Assembly (NCBI GenBank): GCA_965227945.1
Contig: CBDDGQ010000006.1
Location: forward strand, 2,542,001 to 2,606,000
DNA: 64,000 nucleotides
Direction of reading: 5' to 3'
Source of the DNA: Azorhizobium sp965227945
GTDB lineage: Bacteria > Pseudomonadota > Alphaproteobacteria > Rhizobiales > Xanthobacteraceae
A program made the position numbers and the translations under genes. Under the pieces are notes generated by a model. The model had not been told where the DNA came from and did no database searches. It saw only the letters and a program-made list of their open reading frames with translations. This document shows positions 19,857 through 28,700 of this stretch, one piece after another (positions within the stretch are counted from its first letter, which is position 1; the number at the start of each line of letters is the position of its first letter).

Positions 19857-20185
19857 TCACTGGCAGTTTCCGCGAGAGACGCGCGTCACCTGCCCATTGG
19901 GATACCTGTAGAAACAGTGGCCCCCACTCCAAAAATAATAAGCGGGCGGTTGCCGCGGGCCCGTCTGCGATCCAATGATCGCGCCAGTGGCCCCACCGAT
20001 CACCGCCCCCGCAACAGCGCCGCCGGCCCGGCCGGTGACCGCCCCACCAATGACCGCGCCGGTCAACCCGCCCAGGACGGCCCCTGCCGCCGTATTGTCC
20101 TGCGCTCGCGCCGTCCTGCCGCCAAGACAACGGCGCAAAGGCACGCGGCGGAGACCTTGAATACCGACACCCTGTGCGCCCGCAT
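19857..20185 (-). pseudogene. Secreted glycine-zipper protein, signal peptide and mature part in different frames
   Basis: The mature part (about 81 residues, QDNTAAGAVLGGLTGAVIGG... to YYFWSGGHCFYRYPNG...GNCQ) is a glycine-zipper domain of the YMGG type followed by an aromatic tail. Its own frame has no sensible N-terminus. In the next frame, an ATG at 20185 with an AAGGA ribosome binding site encodes MRAHRVSVFKVSAACLCAVVLAAG, a typical signal peptide. Adding one base near 20113-20116 would join them as ...VLAAGTARA-QDN..., giving an exact AxA cleavage site. The gene is therefore either a recent one-base-deletion pseudogene or carries a sequencing error. Such proteins are small envelope proteins of unknown role. 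Confidence 0.65.
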
Positions 20186-20504
20186 CCCCGATCCTTTCGC
20201 GGTCCCGCGCTCCCCGGGGCCGACGTCGAGCTTGAGTTTGAATTACCAAAGCCAACATGAACGGCAGATGAGCGTCCGCCTCATCAACGGTTCACGGTAG
20301 GTATTTTTCTACGCCATTCGAGGTAACTTGGTGGGCATTCGTGGCATTTGTGTGCAAACGATTGTGCGCTGCACGCAAGCCTGCCATGCGCTGTCCCCCC
20401 TCGAAACTCCGTGGGCTTGGACAGTGACCGACTCCAGAATGCGGGCATCGCTTGCGTACCGCCCGCCACTTGGGCACCTTGCACATGAACTGGAGCTGTG
20501 ACGC
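20186..20504. other. Intergenic region upstream of rhodanese and glycine-zipper genes
   Basis: About 320 bases between divergent genes, somewhat less GC-rich than the coding DNA. It should hold both promoters, but I see no clear -10/-35 pair, repeat or small gene with a ribosome binding site. Confidence 0.35.
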
Positions 20505-20846
20505 ATGAGCGAACTCAACCCCTTCGGCGGCCGCGTGGTGCATCTCACCCCCGCGGAGGTGAAAGCCGGGATGGACGACGGCAGCATTTTGCTGGTGGAT
20601 GTGCGCGAGCCCAATGAGACGGCCGCCGAGCGCATTCCCGGCGCGGCGCTGGCGCCGCTGCAAGCCTTTGATCCCGCGGCCCTGCCGGATCCCGCCGGCC
20701 GCCGGCTGGTGTTTTCCTGCCGCTCCGGGCAGCGCTCGCAAAAGGCTTTGGCCCTCGCCCAGGCGGCGGGCCTGAGTTACGAGGAGCACATGGCCGGCGG
20801 CATCCTCGGCTGGAAGGAAGCGGGTTTTCCCACCGAATCCGGCTAG
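20505..20846 (+). CDS. Single-domain rhodanese (sulfurtransferase)
   Basis: A 113-residue cytoplasmic protein consisting of one rhodanese domain. The active-site loop is C72-R-S-G-Q-R-S, with the persulfide-carrying cysteine at 72. The domain's entry motif DVREPNETAAERIPGA and exit motif MAGGILGWKEAG are intact. It resembles GlpE/PspE-type single-domain enzymes that move sulfane sulfur between acceptors; the acceptor here is unknown. The ATG has GGAG eight bases upstream. It is convergent with the phosphorelay operon and the spacer is only 10 bases. Confidence 0.92.
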   Translation: MSELNPFGGRVVHLTPAEVKAGMDDGSILLVDVREPNETAAERIPGAALAPLQAFDPAALPDPAGRRLVFSCRSGQRSQKALALAQAAGLSYEEHMAGGILGWKEAGFPTESG

Positions 20847-20856
20847 GGCGCCGGTC

Positions 20857-21975
20857 TCACAGCCCGACGGCGGGCACCGACAGCGCGGGGAACGTCAGGC
20901 GGACCCCGGCCCCCTTGGGGCGGGGCGGAAACTCCAGCACCGCGCCCAGCTTGGCGGCCATGGCCCGCACGATGCGGTTGCCGAGGCCGGTGGAGGTGGC
21001 CGCCGCGCCTTCGGACAGGCCGACACCCTCGTCTTCCACCGAGAGCGCGATCTGCGGGCCCTGGATGTGGAGGGCCACGTGCACCGGCCCCTTGCCGCCG
21101 GGATAGGCATATTTCGAGGCGTTGATCACCAGTTCGGTCACGATCACCCCGAGCGCCACCGCCCGGTCCGGATCGATCTCCAGAGGATCGATGTCGAGCG
21201 AGAGGTCGATGCCCACCTCGCCATGCTGGGCCGAGATCTGCAGGTCTTCCAGCAGCGCGCCCAGATACTGGTCCACCGCCACCGTGGTCACCTGATCGGA
21301 GGTGTAGAGGCGGCGATGCACCTGGGCCACGGCGGACACCCGGCCGCGGGCATTGCTCAGGGCATCCTGGACTTCCGCATTCTCCGTGGCGCCAGCCTGC
21401 AGATGCAGGAGCGACATGATGATCTGCAGCGAATTGCCCACCCGGTGGTTCATCTCGCGCAGCAGCAACGCCCGTTCCGCCGCCAAAGCCTCGAAGCGAT
21501 CGCGCGCGGCGCGGATCTCGGCTTCCGCCGCCTCGTGGGCGCGGCGCATCTTCACCTGCTCCAGCGCCGCATCGATGGCCGAGGACAAGAGCTCGATGAA
21601 GTCGCCGTGCACTTCCTTGACCACGTAGTCGGAGGCGCCCGCCTTCAGCGCCGCCACCGCCACCCGGCTTTCCTGGGTTCCGGTGACATAGACCACGGGC
21701 GGCGGGTTCGCGAGCGCACGGATGGCGGCCAGCGTCTCCAGGCCGTCCTGCCCGGGCATGTAGTGGTCGAGCGCTACCGCATCCACGTCCCCGCGGGCGA
21801 TGCGCTCCAGCCCGTCATGACCGGAGGTGGCGATGTCCACTGCATAGCCCAGGCGGCCCAGCTGCCGCTGCACCAGGCGGCACAGACCGGGATCGTCGTC
21901 GATATAGAGCACCTGCACCCCTCGTGCAGGTGCGGCCGCAGCGTGGGCGCCGTCGACGCGGGCCGAATCGGGCAT
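20857..21975 (-). CDS. Response regulator receiver fused to HisKA_2-type histidine kinase
   Basis: A 372-residue cytoplasmic protein with reversed domain order. An N-terminal receiver (about 20-137) has phospho-acceptor Asp70 in ALDHYMPG and Lys120. A coiled-coil linker follows, then a HisKA_2 kinase core with His177 in LLREMNHRVGNSLQ and an HATPase domain with VTELVINASKYAYPGG and DEGVGLSEG. Being a kinase controlled by its own receiver, it can relay signals from the neighbouring gene products. Its ATG overlaps the stop of the upstream receiver gene (TGATG), so translation is coupled. A GTG at 21978 is the alternative start. It is the last gene of a three-gene operon. Confidence 0.9.
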   Translation of the reverse strand: MPDSARVDGAHAAAAPARGVQVLYIDDDPGLCRLVQRQLGRLGYAVDIATSGHDGLERIARGDVDAVALDHYMPGQDGLETLAAIRALANPPPVVYVTGTQESRVAVAALKAGASDYVVKEVHGDFIELLSSAIDAALEQVKMRRAHEAAEAEIRAARDRFEALAAERALLLREMNHRVGNSLQIIMSLLHLQAGATENAEVQDALSNARGRVSAVAQVHRRLYTSDQVTTVAVDQYLGALLEDLQISAQHGEVGIDLSLDIDPLEIDPDRAVALGVIVTELVINASKYAYPGGKGPVHVALHIQGPQIALSVEDEGVGLSEGAAATSTGLGNRIVRAMAAKLGAVLEFPPRPKGAGVRLTFPALSVPAVGL

Positions 21976-22412
21976 CACTTGGCCTCGGGGACCTGAATGA
22001 CGGAAAAGAACAGACCCAACTGCCGAACAGCATTGGAGAAGTTCTCGTAATTGACCGGCTTGGTCACATACACATTGGCACCCAGATCATAGCAGCGCTG
22101 GATCTCCACCTTGTCGTCGGTGGTGGTGAGCACCACCACGGGAGAACGCTTGAGGTGCTCGTTTTCCTTGATGCGCTTCAGGATGTTGACGCCGGTGGTG
22201 TCGGGCAGGTTGAGATCAAGCAGCACCAGGAGCGCCTTGCCGGCGTTGACGGCACCGGTGCCGTCGGGGCCGAACAGATAGGCGATGGCGCTGGTGCCGT
22301 CGGTGAACGGCTTGATCTCGTTCAGAACGCCGGCGCGGCGGATGTTCTTCTCGATCAGCCGCGCATGGCCTGCGTCGTCCTCGATCATGATGATGGTTAC
22401 ATGCTCAGCCAT
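21975..22412 (-). CDS. Single-domain response regulator, Rcp1-like
   Basis: A 145-residue stand-alone receiver with no output domain. The acidic pocket is E11-D12-D13, the phospho-acceptor is Asp66 in VLLDLNLPD, followed by TTT and Lys in VTKPVNYENF. The insertion between strands (about 46-60, FGPDGTGAVNAG) and the C-terminal FFSVIQ are characteristic of receivers that partner bacteriophytochrome-like kinases (Rcp1 type). It probably shuttles phosphate between the CHASE3 kinase upstream and the receiver-kinase downstream. It overlaps the upstream gene by 8 bases and the downstream one by one base. Confidence 0.93.
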   Translation of the reverse strand: MAEHVTIIMIEDDAGHARLIEKNIRRAGVLNEIKPFTDGTSAIAYLFGPDGTGAVNAGKALLVLLDLNLPDTTGVNILKRIKENEHLKRSPVVVLTTTDDKVEIQRCYDLGANVYVTKPVNYENFSNAVRQLGLFFSVIQVPEAK

Positions 22413-23925
22413 CGCGTTCCCCGTTCCGTTCCACCACCAGGCGGCGGGGCAGCGTCACCTTGAACACGGTGCCATGCCCCAGCTCCGACTCCAGCGTAAT
22501 GCCTCCACCCAGGCGGCGCACGAGCGTGCGCACATGCGCCAGGCCAATGCCTTCTCCCGGCCGATCCTGCGGGCCCGAGCGGCGAAACAGCTCGAACACC
22601 CGCGCGCGGTCGCCCGGATCGATGCCGCGGCCGTTGTCGCTCACCAGATATGTCACATATCCCGCAGTCTCCTTGGCGGAAACCTCAATAAGACCGGGGA
22701 CGTCAGCTCTCAGGTATTTGACCGCGTTGTCCAGAAGATTCGTGAAGATCTGCTCCAGCGCCATACGGTCACTCACCAGCGGAGGTATCGTGCCGACCGT
22801 GACCTTGGCATTCCGGTCCATCAATTGATGCGCCATGGTGGCGGCGATGCCTTCCACCATGTCGGTCATATCTACGGTTGCGGGGACGAACTCTTTGCGC
22901 CCCTGGCGGGAAAGCTCGAGAATGGCGTTGATCAGCCGGTCCATCTTGGTGATGGACGCCTTGATGAAGCCGAACGCCTCTTCAAAGTCGCGATCCAGCT
23001 CGTCGTCTTCCGCGCTGTTCTGGTCGCCGGCCTTGGCGCGCAGGGTGGAGATGCGCAGCAGCATGTCGGTGCGCAGATTCTCCAGCTCGCTGGTGAAGCC
23101 CATGATGTTGACCAGCGGCGAACGCAAATCGTGGCTGACGATATAAGCGAAACTCTGGATCTCGTTATTGGCTTCCTGCAGGTCGGCGGTGCGCTCGGCC
23201 ACCCGCTTTTCCAGCACCAGATTGGCATCCTCCACCTGGCGGTTGGCGGCGCGCAAGGCATCGCTGGCATGGCGCGACAGGCGCAGCGCCACAGCGGCAA
23301 TGGCGATGATGGCCACCACGCCGGCCAGATTCACCACCAGCAGCCAGGTGCCCGAGGCATGGGAGGCGGCGATGCGCTCGGTCAGCAGCGCCTCTTCCTC
23401 CGCCTGCATCTGGGCGATGGCCGTGCCGATCTCGCGGCTGAGCTGTTCGCCGCGGTCGGTGCGGATGACCGCCAGGGCCCCCACGTCGTCGCCGCTGCGG
23501 CGCAGGGCGATGGTGTGGCGCAGTTCGTCCAGCTTGGATTGGGTCAGCGTCACCAATTTGGCGGCGGCGGCCCGGCGCTGGGCATCGGTGTCGGTGCCGC
23601 CGCGCAACTGGTCCAGGGCCGGACCCAGCTCCTGGATCGAGCTGTCGAAGGACGCCAGATAGCGCTCGTCGCCGGTCACCATGTAGCCGCGCTGGGAACT
23701 CTCCGCCCGCAGCACCAGCGACTGGATGCGCGACAGGGTGTTCTCCAGCAGCAGCGTCCGCGTGACCTGCGCGGCATCGTCGCGGGCGCGGTTTACCAGG
23801 AAGATCGAGGCGATGCTGATGCCCGCGAGGATGAGGAAGCCGAGGACCAGAATCAGCGCCTGACTGGGCAGGCGACGCGGTCGTGGATCCGCGGCAACGG
23901 CAGGGGGAATGTCAGTCACGGGCAA
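22405..23925 (-). CDS. Membrane histidine kinase with CHASE3 sensor domain
   Basis: A 506-residue kinase. Transmembrane helix 1 (about 23-45) and helix 2 (about 192-215) flank a periplasmic CHASE3 domain with the signature ESSQRGYMVTGDERYLASF. A coiled coil (LEKRVAERTADLQEANNEIQ) leads to the HisKA domain with FAYIVSHDLRSPLVN and an HATPase domain with NLLDNAVKYL and DNGRGIDPGD. CHASE3 ligands are unknown. It is the first gene of an operon with an Rcp-like receiver and a receiver-kinase. The reading starts at TTG (23925), eight bases after GGAG; a GTG at 23919 is the alternative. Confidence 0.9.
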   Translation of the reverse strand: MPVTDIPPAVAADPRPRRLPSQALILVLGFLILAGISIASIFLVNRARDDAAQVTRTLLLENTLSRIQSLVLRAESSQRGYMVTGDERYLASFDSSIQELGPALDQLRGGTDTDAQRRAAAAKLVTLTQSKLDELRHTIALRRSGDDVGALAVIRTDRGEQLSREIGTAIAQMQAEEEALLTERIAASHASGTWLLVVNLAGVVAIIAIAAVALRLSRHASDALRAANRQVEDANLVLEKRVAERTADLQEANNEIQSFAYIVSHDLRSPLVNIMGFTSELENLRTDMLLRISTLRAKAGDQNSAEDDELDRDFEEAFGFIKASITKMDRLINAILELSRQGRKEFVPATVDMTDMVEGIAATMAHQLMDRNAKVTVGTIPPLVSDRMALEQIFTNLLDNAVKYLRADVPGLIEVSAKETAGYVTYLVSDNGRGIDPGDRARVFELFRRSGPQDRPGEGIGLAHVRTLVRRLGGGITLESELGHGTVFKVTLPRRLVVERNGERDG

Positions 23926-24214
23926 AGGACAGGCTCCGGGGCGGCCAGAGGGGCCATGCGCGGCCGGTGGATCGGCCCCAAAAGAGGCGCGCGTGCGCGT
24001 GCGGGTGGGAAACGAGCCGACAGGCGTCAGCGGTGGCCCGGGGGCCGCAACCGGCGTCGCCTGCGCGGAGGCGGTGTGCGCCGGTCCTCTTCCTCTCGCT
24101 CAACCTGCAACTCCCAAGATCGCATCCCCGGAATGGAAAAGCTTCGCTGAAGCTTGTAGGTTCCATTGGCTCGCGCTTGGATGGCTGCGCAGCATAGTTT
24201 TTTGTTGGAGCATC
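23926..24214. other. Divergent promoter region of the phosphorelay operon and the glutamine-synthetase-like gene
   Basis: About 290 bases with no gene that I can support. It must contain promoters in both directions. No obvious operator-like palindrome was found. Confidence 0.35.
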
Positions 24215-25600
24215 ATGCAAGCGTCAGAGCGCGCGGGGGGCCTTGCCGGCTCCAAGACGGCGGAAACCACCGATGAGGCGGGCGATTATCTCCGCACCTT
24301 CGGCGTTCCCGATGTCGTGGAAGTGCTGTTGCCGGATACCAGCGGCGTGCTGCGCGGCAAATGGATACCGGGCACCACCATGGCCAAGATCTGGACCGAC
24401 GGGGTGGCGATTCCCCAGTCCATCTTCGGCCTCGACATCTGGGGGTGCGAGGTGGAGGCCACCGGCCTGCACATCGAGACCGGCGACCGCGACGGCCTCT
24501 GCCGCCCGGTGCCCGGCACACTGAAGCCGGTGCCCTGGTCGCCGCAGCCGGCGGCGCAGGTGCTGCTCACCATGCACCGTCCCGACGGCTCCCCCTGGAT
24601 GATGGACCCGCGCCAGCAGCTGGCCGCCCAAGTGGCCCGCGCCGCGGCCCTGGGGTTTGCCCCCACGGTGGCGTTCGAGCTGGAATTCTATCTGCTGAAG
24701 CCGGGCGCAGACGGCGCCCCGCCGGAGCCGGTGTTTCCCGCCACCGGGCAGGCGCGGCAGAACATGTATGCCATGTCCGACCTCGACGCCTTCGCCGCGG
24801 TGTTGCACGAGATGCGCGCCGCGGCCGCCGTGCAGGGCCTGCCGGCGGATACGGTGATTTCCGAGGCGGCGCCGGGCCAGTTCGAGATCAACCTCTATCA
24901 TCGCCCCGACGCGCTGGCCGCCGCCGACGAGGCCATCCTGCTGCGCCGTCTGATCGATGGGGTGGCCCGCAAGCATGGCCTGCGCGCCACATTCATGGCC
25001 AAGCCGCTGGCGGACTTCGCCGGCAACGGCATGCATGTGCACGTGAGCCTGATGGGCGCCGACGGCAAGAACGCCTTCGCCCGGCCGGACGGGGCGGGGG
25101 ACCAGCTGTTGCGCCATGCCGCCGGCGGGCTGCTGGCCACCATGGCGGAAAGCCTTTTGCTGTTCGTGCCCAGCTACAATGGCTATCGCCGGCTGGTGCC
25201 CGCCAGCTATGCGCCCACCGGCATCAGCTGGGGGTTCGACAATCGCTCGGTGGCGGTGCGCGTGCCCAATGGCCCGCCGGTCACGCGGCGGCTGGAGCAT
25301 CGCATCGCCGGGGCGGAGGCCCATCCCCACCTGGTGCTGGCGGGCATCCTGGCCGGCATGATGGAGGGCATCGAACAGGCCATCGAGCCGCCGCCGCCGC
25401 TCACCGGCAACGCCTTCGAGGGCGAGACGGAACGGCTGTCCCCCGTGATGGGTGAGGCGGTGGCGCGATTCCTGGCCTCAGACTTCATCGCCCGCAGCTT
25501 CGGGGCGGACTATCGCCACCTCTACGGGGTGATGAAGCGCGAGGAATTGGCTGTGTTCTCCCGCGCCATCCTGCCGCTGGAATATGCGACCTATCTGTAA
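24215..25600 (+). CDS. Glutamine synthetase family protein (gamma-glutamyl-amine ligase-like)
   Basis: A 461-residue ATP-dependent ligase. The N-terminal beta-grasp domain includes LLPDTSGVLRGKWIP, and the catalytic domain begins near 125 with the metal-binding AFELEFYLL. Further conserved blocks are APGQFEINLYH, ATFMAKPLADFAGNGMHVHVSL and the ATP/glutamate site YAPTGISWGFDNRSVAVRVP. The RGKWIP element and the overall pattern are those of PuuA/GlnA3-type enzymes, which join glutamate to polyamines or other amines, rather than ammonium-assimilating GlnA. The substrate is not known. The usual partner oxidases and aldehyde dehydrogenase of a polyamine pathway are absent. The start has GGAG four bases upstream of the ATG. 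Confidence 0.87.
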   Translation: MQASERAGGLAGSKTAETTDEAGDYLRTFGVPDVVEVLLPDTSGVLRGKWIPGTTMAKIWTDGVAIPQSIFGLDIWGCEVEATGLHIETGDRDGLCRPVPGTLKPVPWSPQPAAQVLLTMHRPDGSPWMMDPRQQLAAQVARAAALGFAPTVAFELEFYLLKPGADGAPPEPVFPATGQARQNMYAMSDLDAFAAVLHEMRAAAAVQGLPADTVISEAAPGQFEINLYHRPDALAAADEAILLRRLIDGVARKHGLRATFMAKPLADFAGNGMHVHVSLMGADGKNAFARPDGAGDQLLRHAAGGLLATMAESLLLFVPSYNGYRRLVPASYAPTGISWGFDNRSVAVRVPNGPPVTRRLEHRIAGAEAHPHLVLAGILAGMMEGIEQAIEPPPPLTGNAFEGETERLSPVMGEAVARFLASDFIARSFGADYRHLYGVMKREELAVFSRAILPLEYATYL

Positions 25601-25747
25601 GGTCCGCGACGGGAAAAGAACGCACGGAACCCGTCCGACTCTGAGTTCGCGTGCGCCGTGTGAGAGGTTGGAGGTTTTATATTACCTCTGACGGGTCATT
25701 GACCGGATTTTCATTGTCTGCGTAGGCTCTGCAACCAGATCGGACAA

Positions 25748-28700
25748 ATGGTGGGGGCCATGGTCAATCCAGATTGGGCGGTGCGCGGAGCCGCGACCAG
25801 CCGATGTGCGCGGGCAATCCTGGCGCTTCTGGCGGCAGCGGCGGTCGCCCCCGGCGCGGCCCGGGCGGCCAATTGGACCATGTATGACCAGTACACCGAG
25901 TCCTATTCCGTGCGCTATGCCGCGCCGAACCAGCCCAACTACACCCTTGGGACGGCCCTGAGCGACAACCCCACCGGCCTGTTGAGCCTGGGGGTGCGGG
26001 TCAACGGGGGGCTGCCCGTTTATCCCACGATGGACACCGGCTCGACCGGCGTCGCCCTCAGCGCCCAGTTTGTGCCGGGCTACGATACCAACGGCCCACC
26101 GGGGTGGGTGTTTTACAACTCCACCGGCCTGTTGCTCACGGGGGTCTACAGCACCGTCACCTTGACTTTGGTGAACGCGACCGATGCGTCCGGCAATCCT
26201 GCCCTCGTGCAGACGACGCTGCCCATTTTGGTGGTCACCGGTGCCGTGTGCCTCGGCATCGGTGGCAATAAGGCCGACTGCAATACCAATGGCGCATCGA
26301 ACACCGCGATGATGGGCGTCGGGTTCGATCGCAACACCATGGGCACGGGGGTCGTGAATACGTCCAATCCCGCCGCCGCCGCCGCCTATCTCAATAACGC
26401 CCCGACCACCTCCCAGGCCTACAATCCCTTCCTCAACATCGCCGGCATGTCCGCGGGCGACCTGCGGCGCGGTTATATCGTCGGCCCCGACGGCGTGGCG
26501 CTGGGCTTGACGGCGGCCAACACCTCCAACGCCGCCTACACCTACGGGCAATTGGCACTGGTGAGCCCGGGCCAGAATGGGGCCGCGAACAATTGGCAGG
26601 CCGTGCAGGCGACGGTCACCGCCGGACCTCTGAGCGGCACCGGCACTCTGCTGATGGACACGGGCGTGACCGACGCCTTCCTGGGCCTTCCCGGCGCGCC
26701 CATGGGGCCGGCGGCGACCGGCACCCTGGTGACCTTCAGCTTGGTGGGCGGCAGCGCCACCTACAGCTTCGTGGTCGGCGACACTGCCAATCCGCAGGCG
26801 CCGAGCTCCGTGAGCCTGTTCAGTTCCTCGCCCGCTTTCGTGAATTCCAGCCTGCACACCTATGCCGGCTTCAATGTGCTGTTCGACGCCGATGGCGGCT
26901 TCATCGGCATTGCCACCAACGGCTTTTCCAGCGCCACCAATGCGGCGGTGACGCAATTGATCGCCGCCAACGGCACGCTGGCGCTGACCCAGGATTTTGC
27001 CACCGACCTGCCGGTGCTGCTGCAGAGCGCCAGCACCATTTCAACCCCCGCCACGGCCACCTTCAACAGCGCCATCTTCGGTCCGGGCGCCCTCGCCTTG
27101 GCGGGCGGGACCATCTACCTCAATGGGGCGGTGAGCCCTGGCGGCGGGACCACCGTGCTCATGGGCACCACGGTGCTGAATGGCACGCTGACCGGATCGC
27201 TGACCGTCTCGCCTTCCGCCACGTTCCAGAATGCGAATGGGGGCTATGCGGTGGCGGCCGGCTCCGCATTGACCATTTCGGGCACGTTCCTCGGGGCTGC
27301 GAGCGGGGCGCCGCTGGTGAATGCCGGCACGCTCATCAATACCGGCACGCTGGCTGGCAATGTCCTCAACACGCTCGGCTTCGCCAGTTCCGGGACTGTC
27401 ACCGGCGCCATCACCAGTTCCGGCAGCTTCCTCAATAGCGGGCTGGTGCAAGGCGTCCTGACCAACTCCGGGTCGGCGAACAACACCACCACCGGCACGC
27501 TGGCCGCCGGAGTTGTGAATTCCGGCGCCTTCACCAATTCCGGCGTGGTCTCCGGCCCGCTTACCAATAGCGGCGGGGTGCTCAATGAGGGGACCTTGAG
27601 CGGTTCGGTCAGCACTGCGGGCCTGCTGCTCAACCGTGGCCTGATCACCGGGACGCTGACGAACTCCGGCGTGATGTCCAACCAGGGGCTCCTCGCGGGT
27701 CCGGTGATCAACACGGGAAGCCTCTCCAACAACGGCGCCATCCTCGGGACGCTGGACAATGGCGGTACGCTCTCCGGCAATGGGTCCGTGGGGGCGTTGG
27801 CAGTGCGCAGCGGAGCTGTCGTGTCGCCGGGCAATTCCATCGGCACCGTCACGGTCACGGGCAATGCCACCTTCCAGCCCGGGTCCTCGCTGGTGGTGGA
27901 ACTGGGGGCGCCGGGCACGTCCGACCGGCTGGTGGTGGGCGGAACCCTCACGGCCGGCGGGGCGGTGATGACGCTGGTGCCGGGCGCCGGCTTCGTGCCG
28001 CAACTGGGCGCCAGCTACACGCCGGTGAGCGCCGGCGCCATCGCCTCCAATTTCACCGTGTCCACGGGGGTGTTCGGCAGCTATGGGTCGCTCTATCCGT
28101 TCCTGGGCGGCACGCTGACCGGCGGCAGCCTGACGCTCAATCGCAGCACCGTGCCGTTCGCGGCTTATGCCGGGACCGCCAATGCGGCGGCGGCCGCCAG
28201 CGCGGCCGATACGCTGCCGCTCTCCGCCGCCTTGCCGCAGACCTTGGTGACGCTGACCAGTGCGGCGCTGCCGGGCGTGTTCAGCACCTTGTCCGGCGAG
28301 ATCTATGCCTCCGCCCAGAGCGTGCTGCAGACCCAATCCACCTATGTGCGCGGCGCCGTGCTGGGCCGCCTCGAGCAGGCGGCGGACGGGCGGACGGCCC
28401 TCGGTCCCCGCGCCGTGGCCCTGGACGGTTCCGGCGCCACCCTCTGGGGCCAGGCCTATGGCGGCTGGGGCAGCACAAGCAGCGACGGCAACGCCTCCGC
28501 CGTGACCCGCTCCATCGGCGGCTTCCTCATGGGCCTCGACGGCATGGTGGGCGACTGGCGCCTGGGCTTTGCGGGTGGCTACGGCCAGTCCGATTTCAGC
28601 CTGGACAGCCTGCCCGGCTCCGGCTCCAGCGACAATTACGACATCGCGCTCTACACCGGCCGCAGCTTCGGCGGCGACGCCAATGGCGCCTTCCGGCTGC

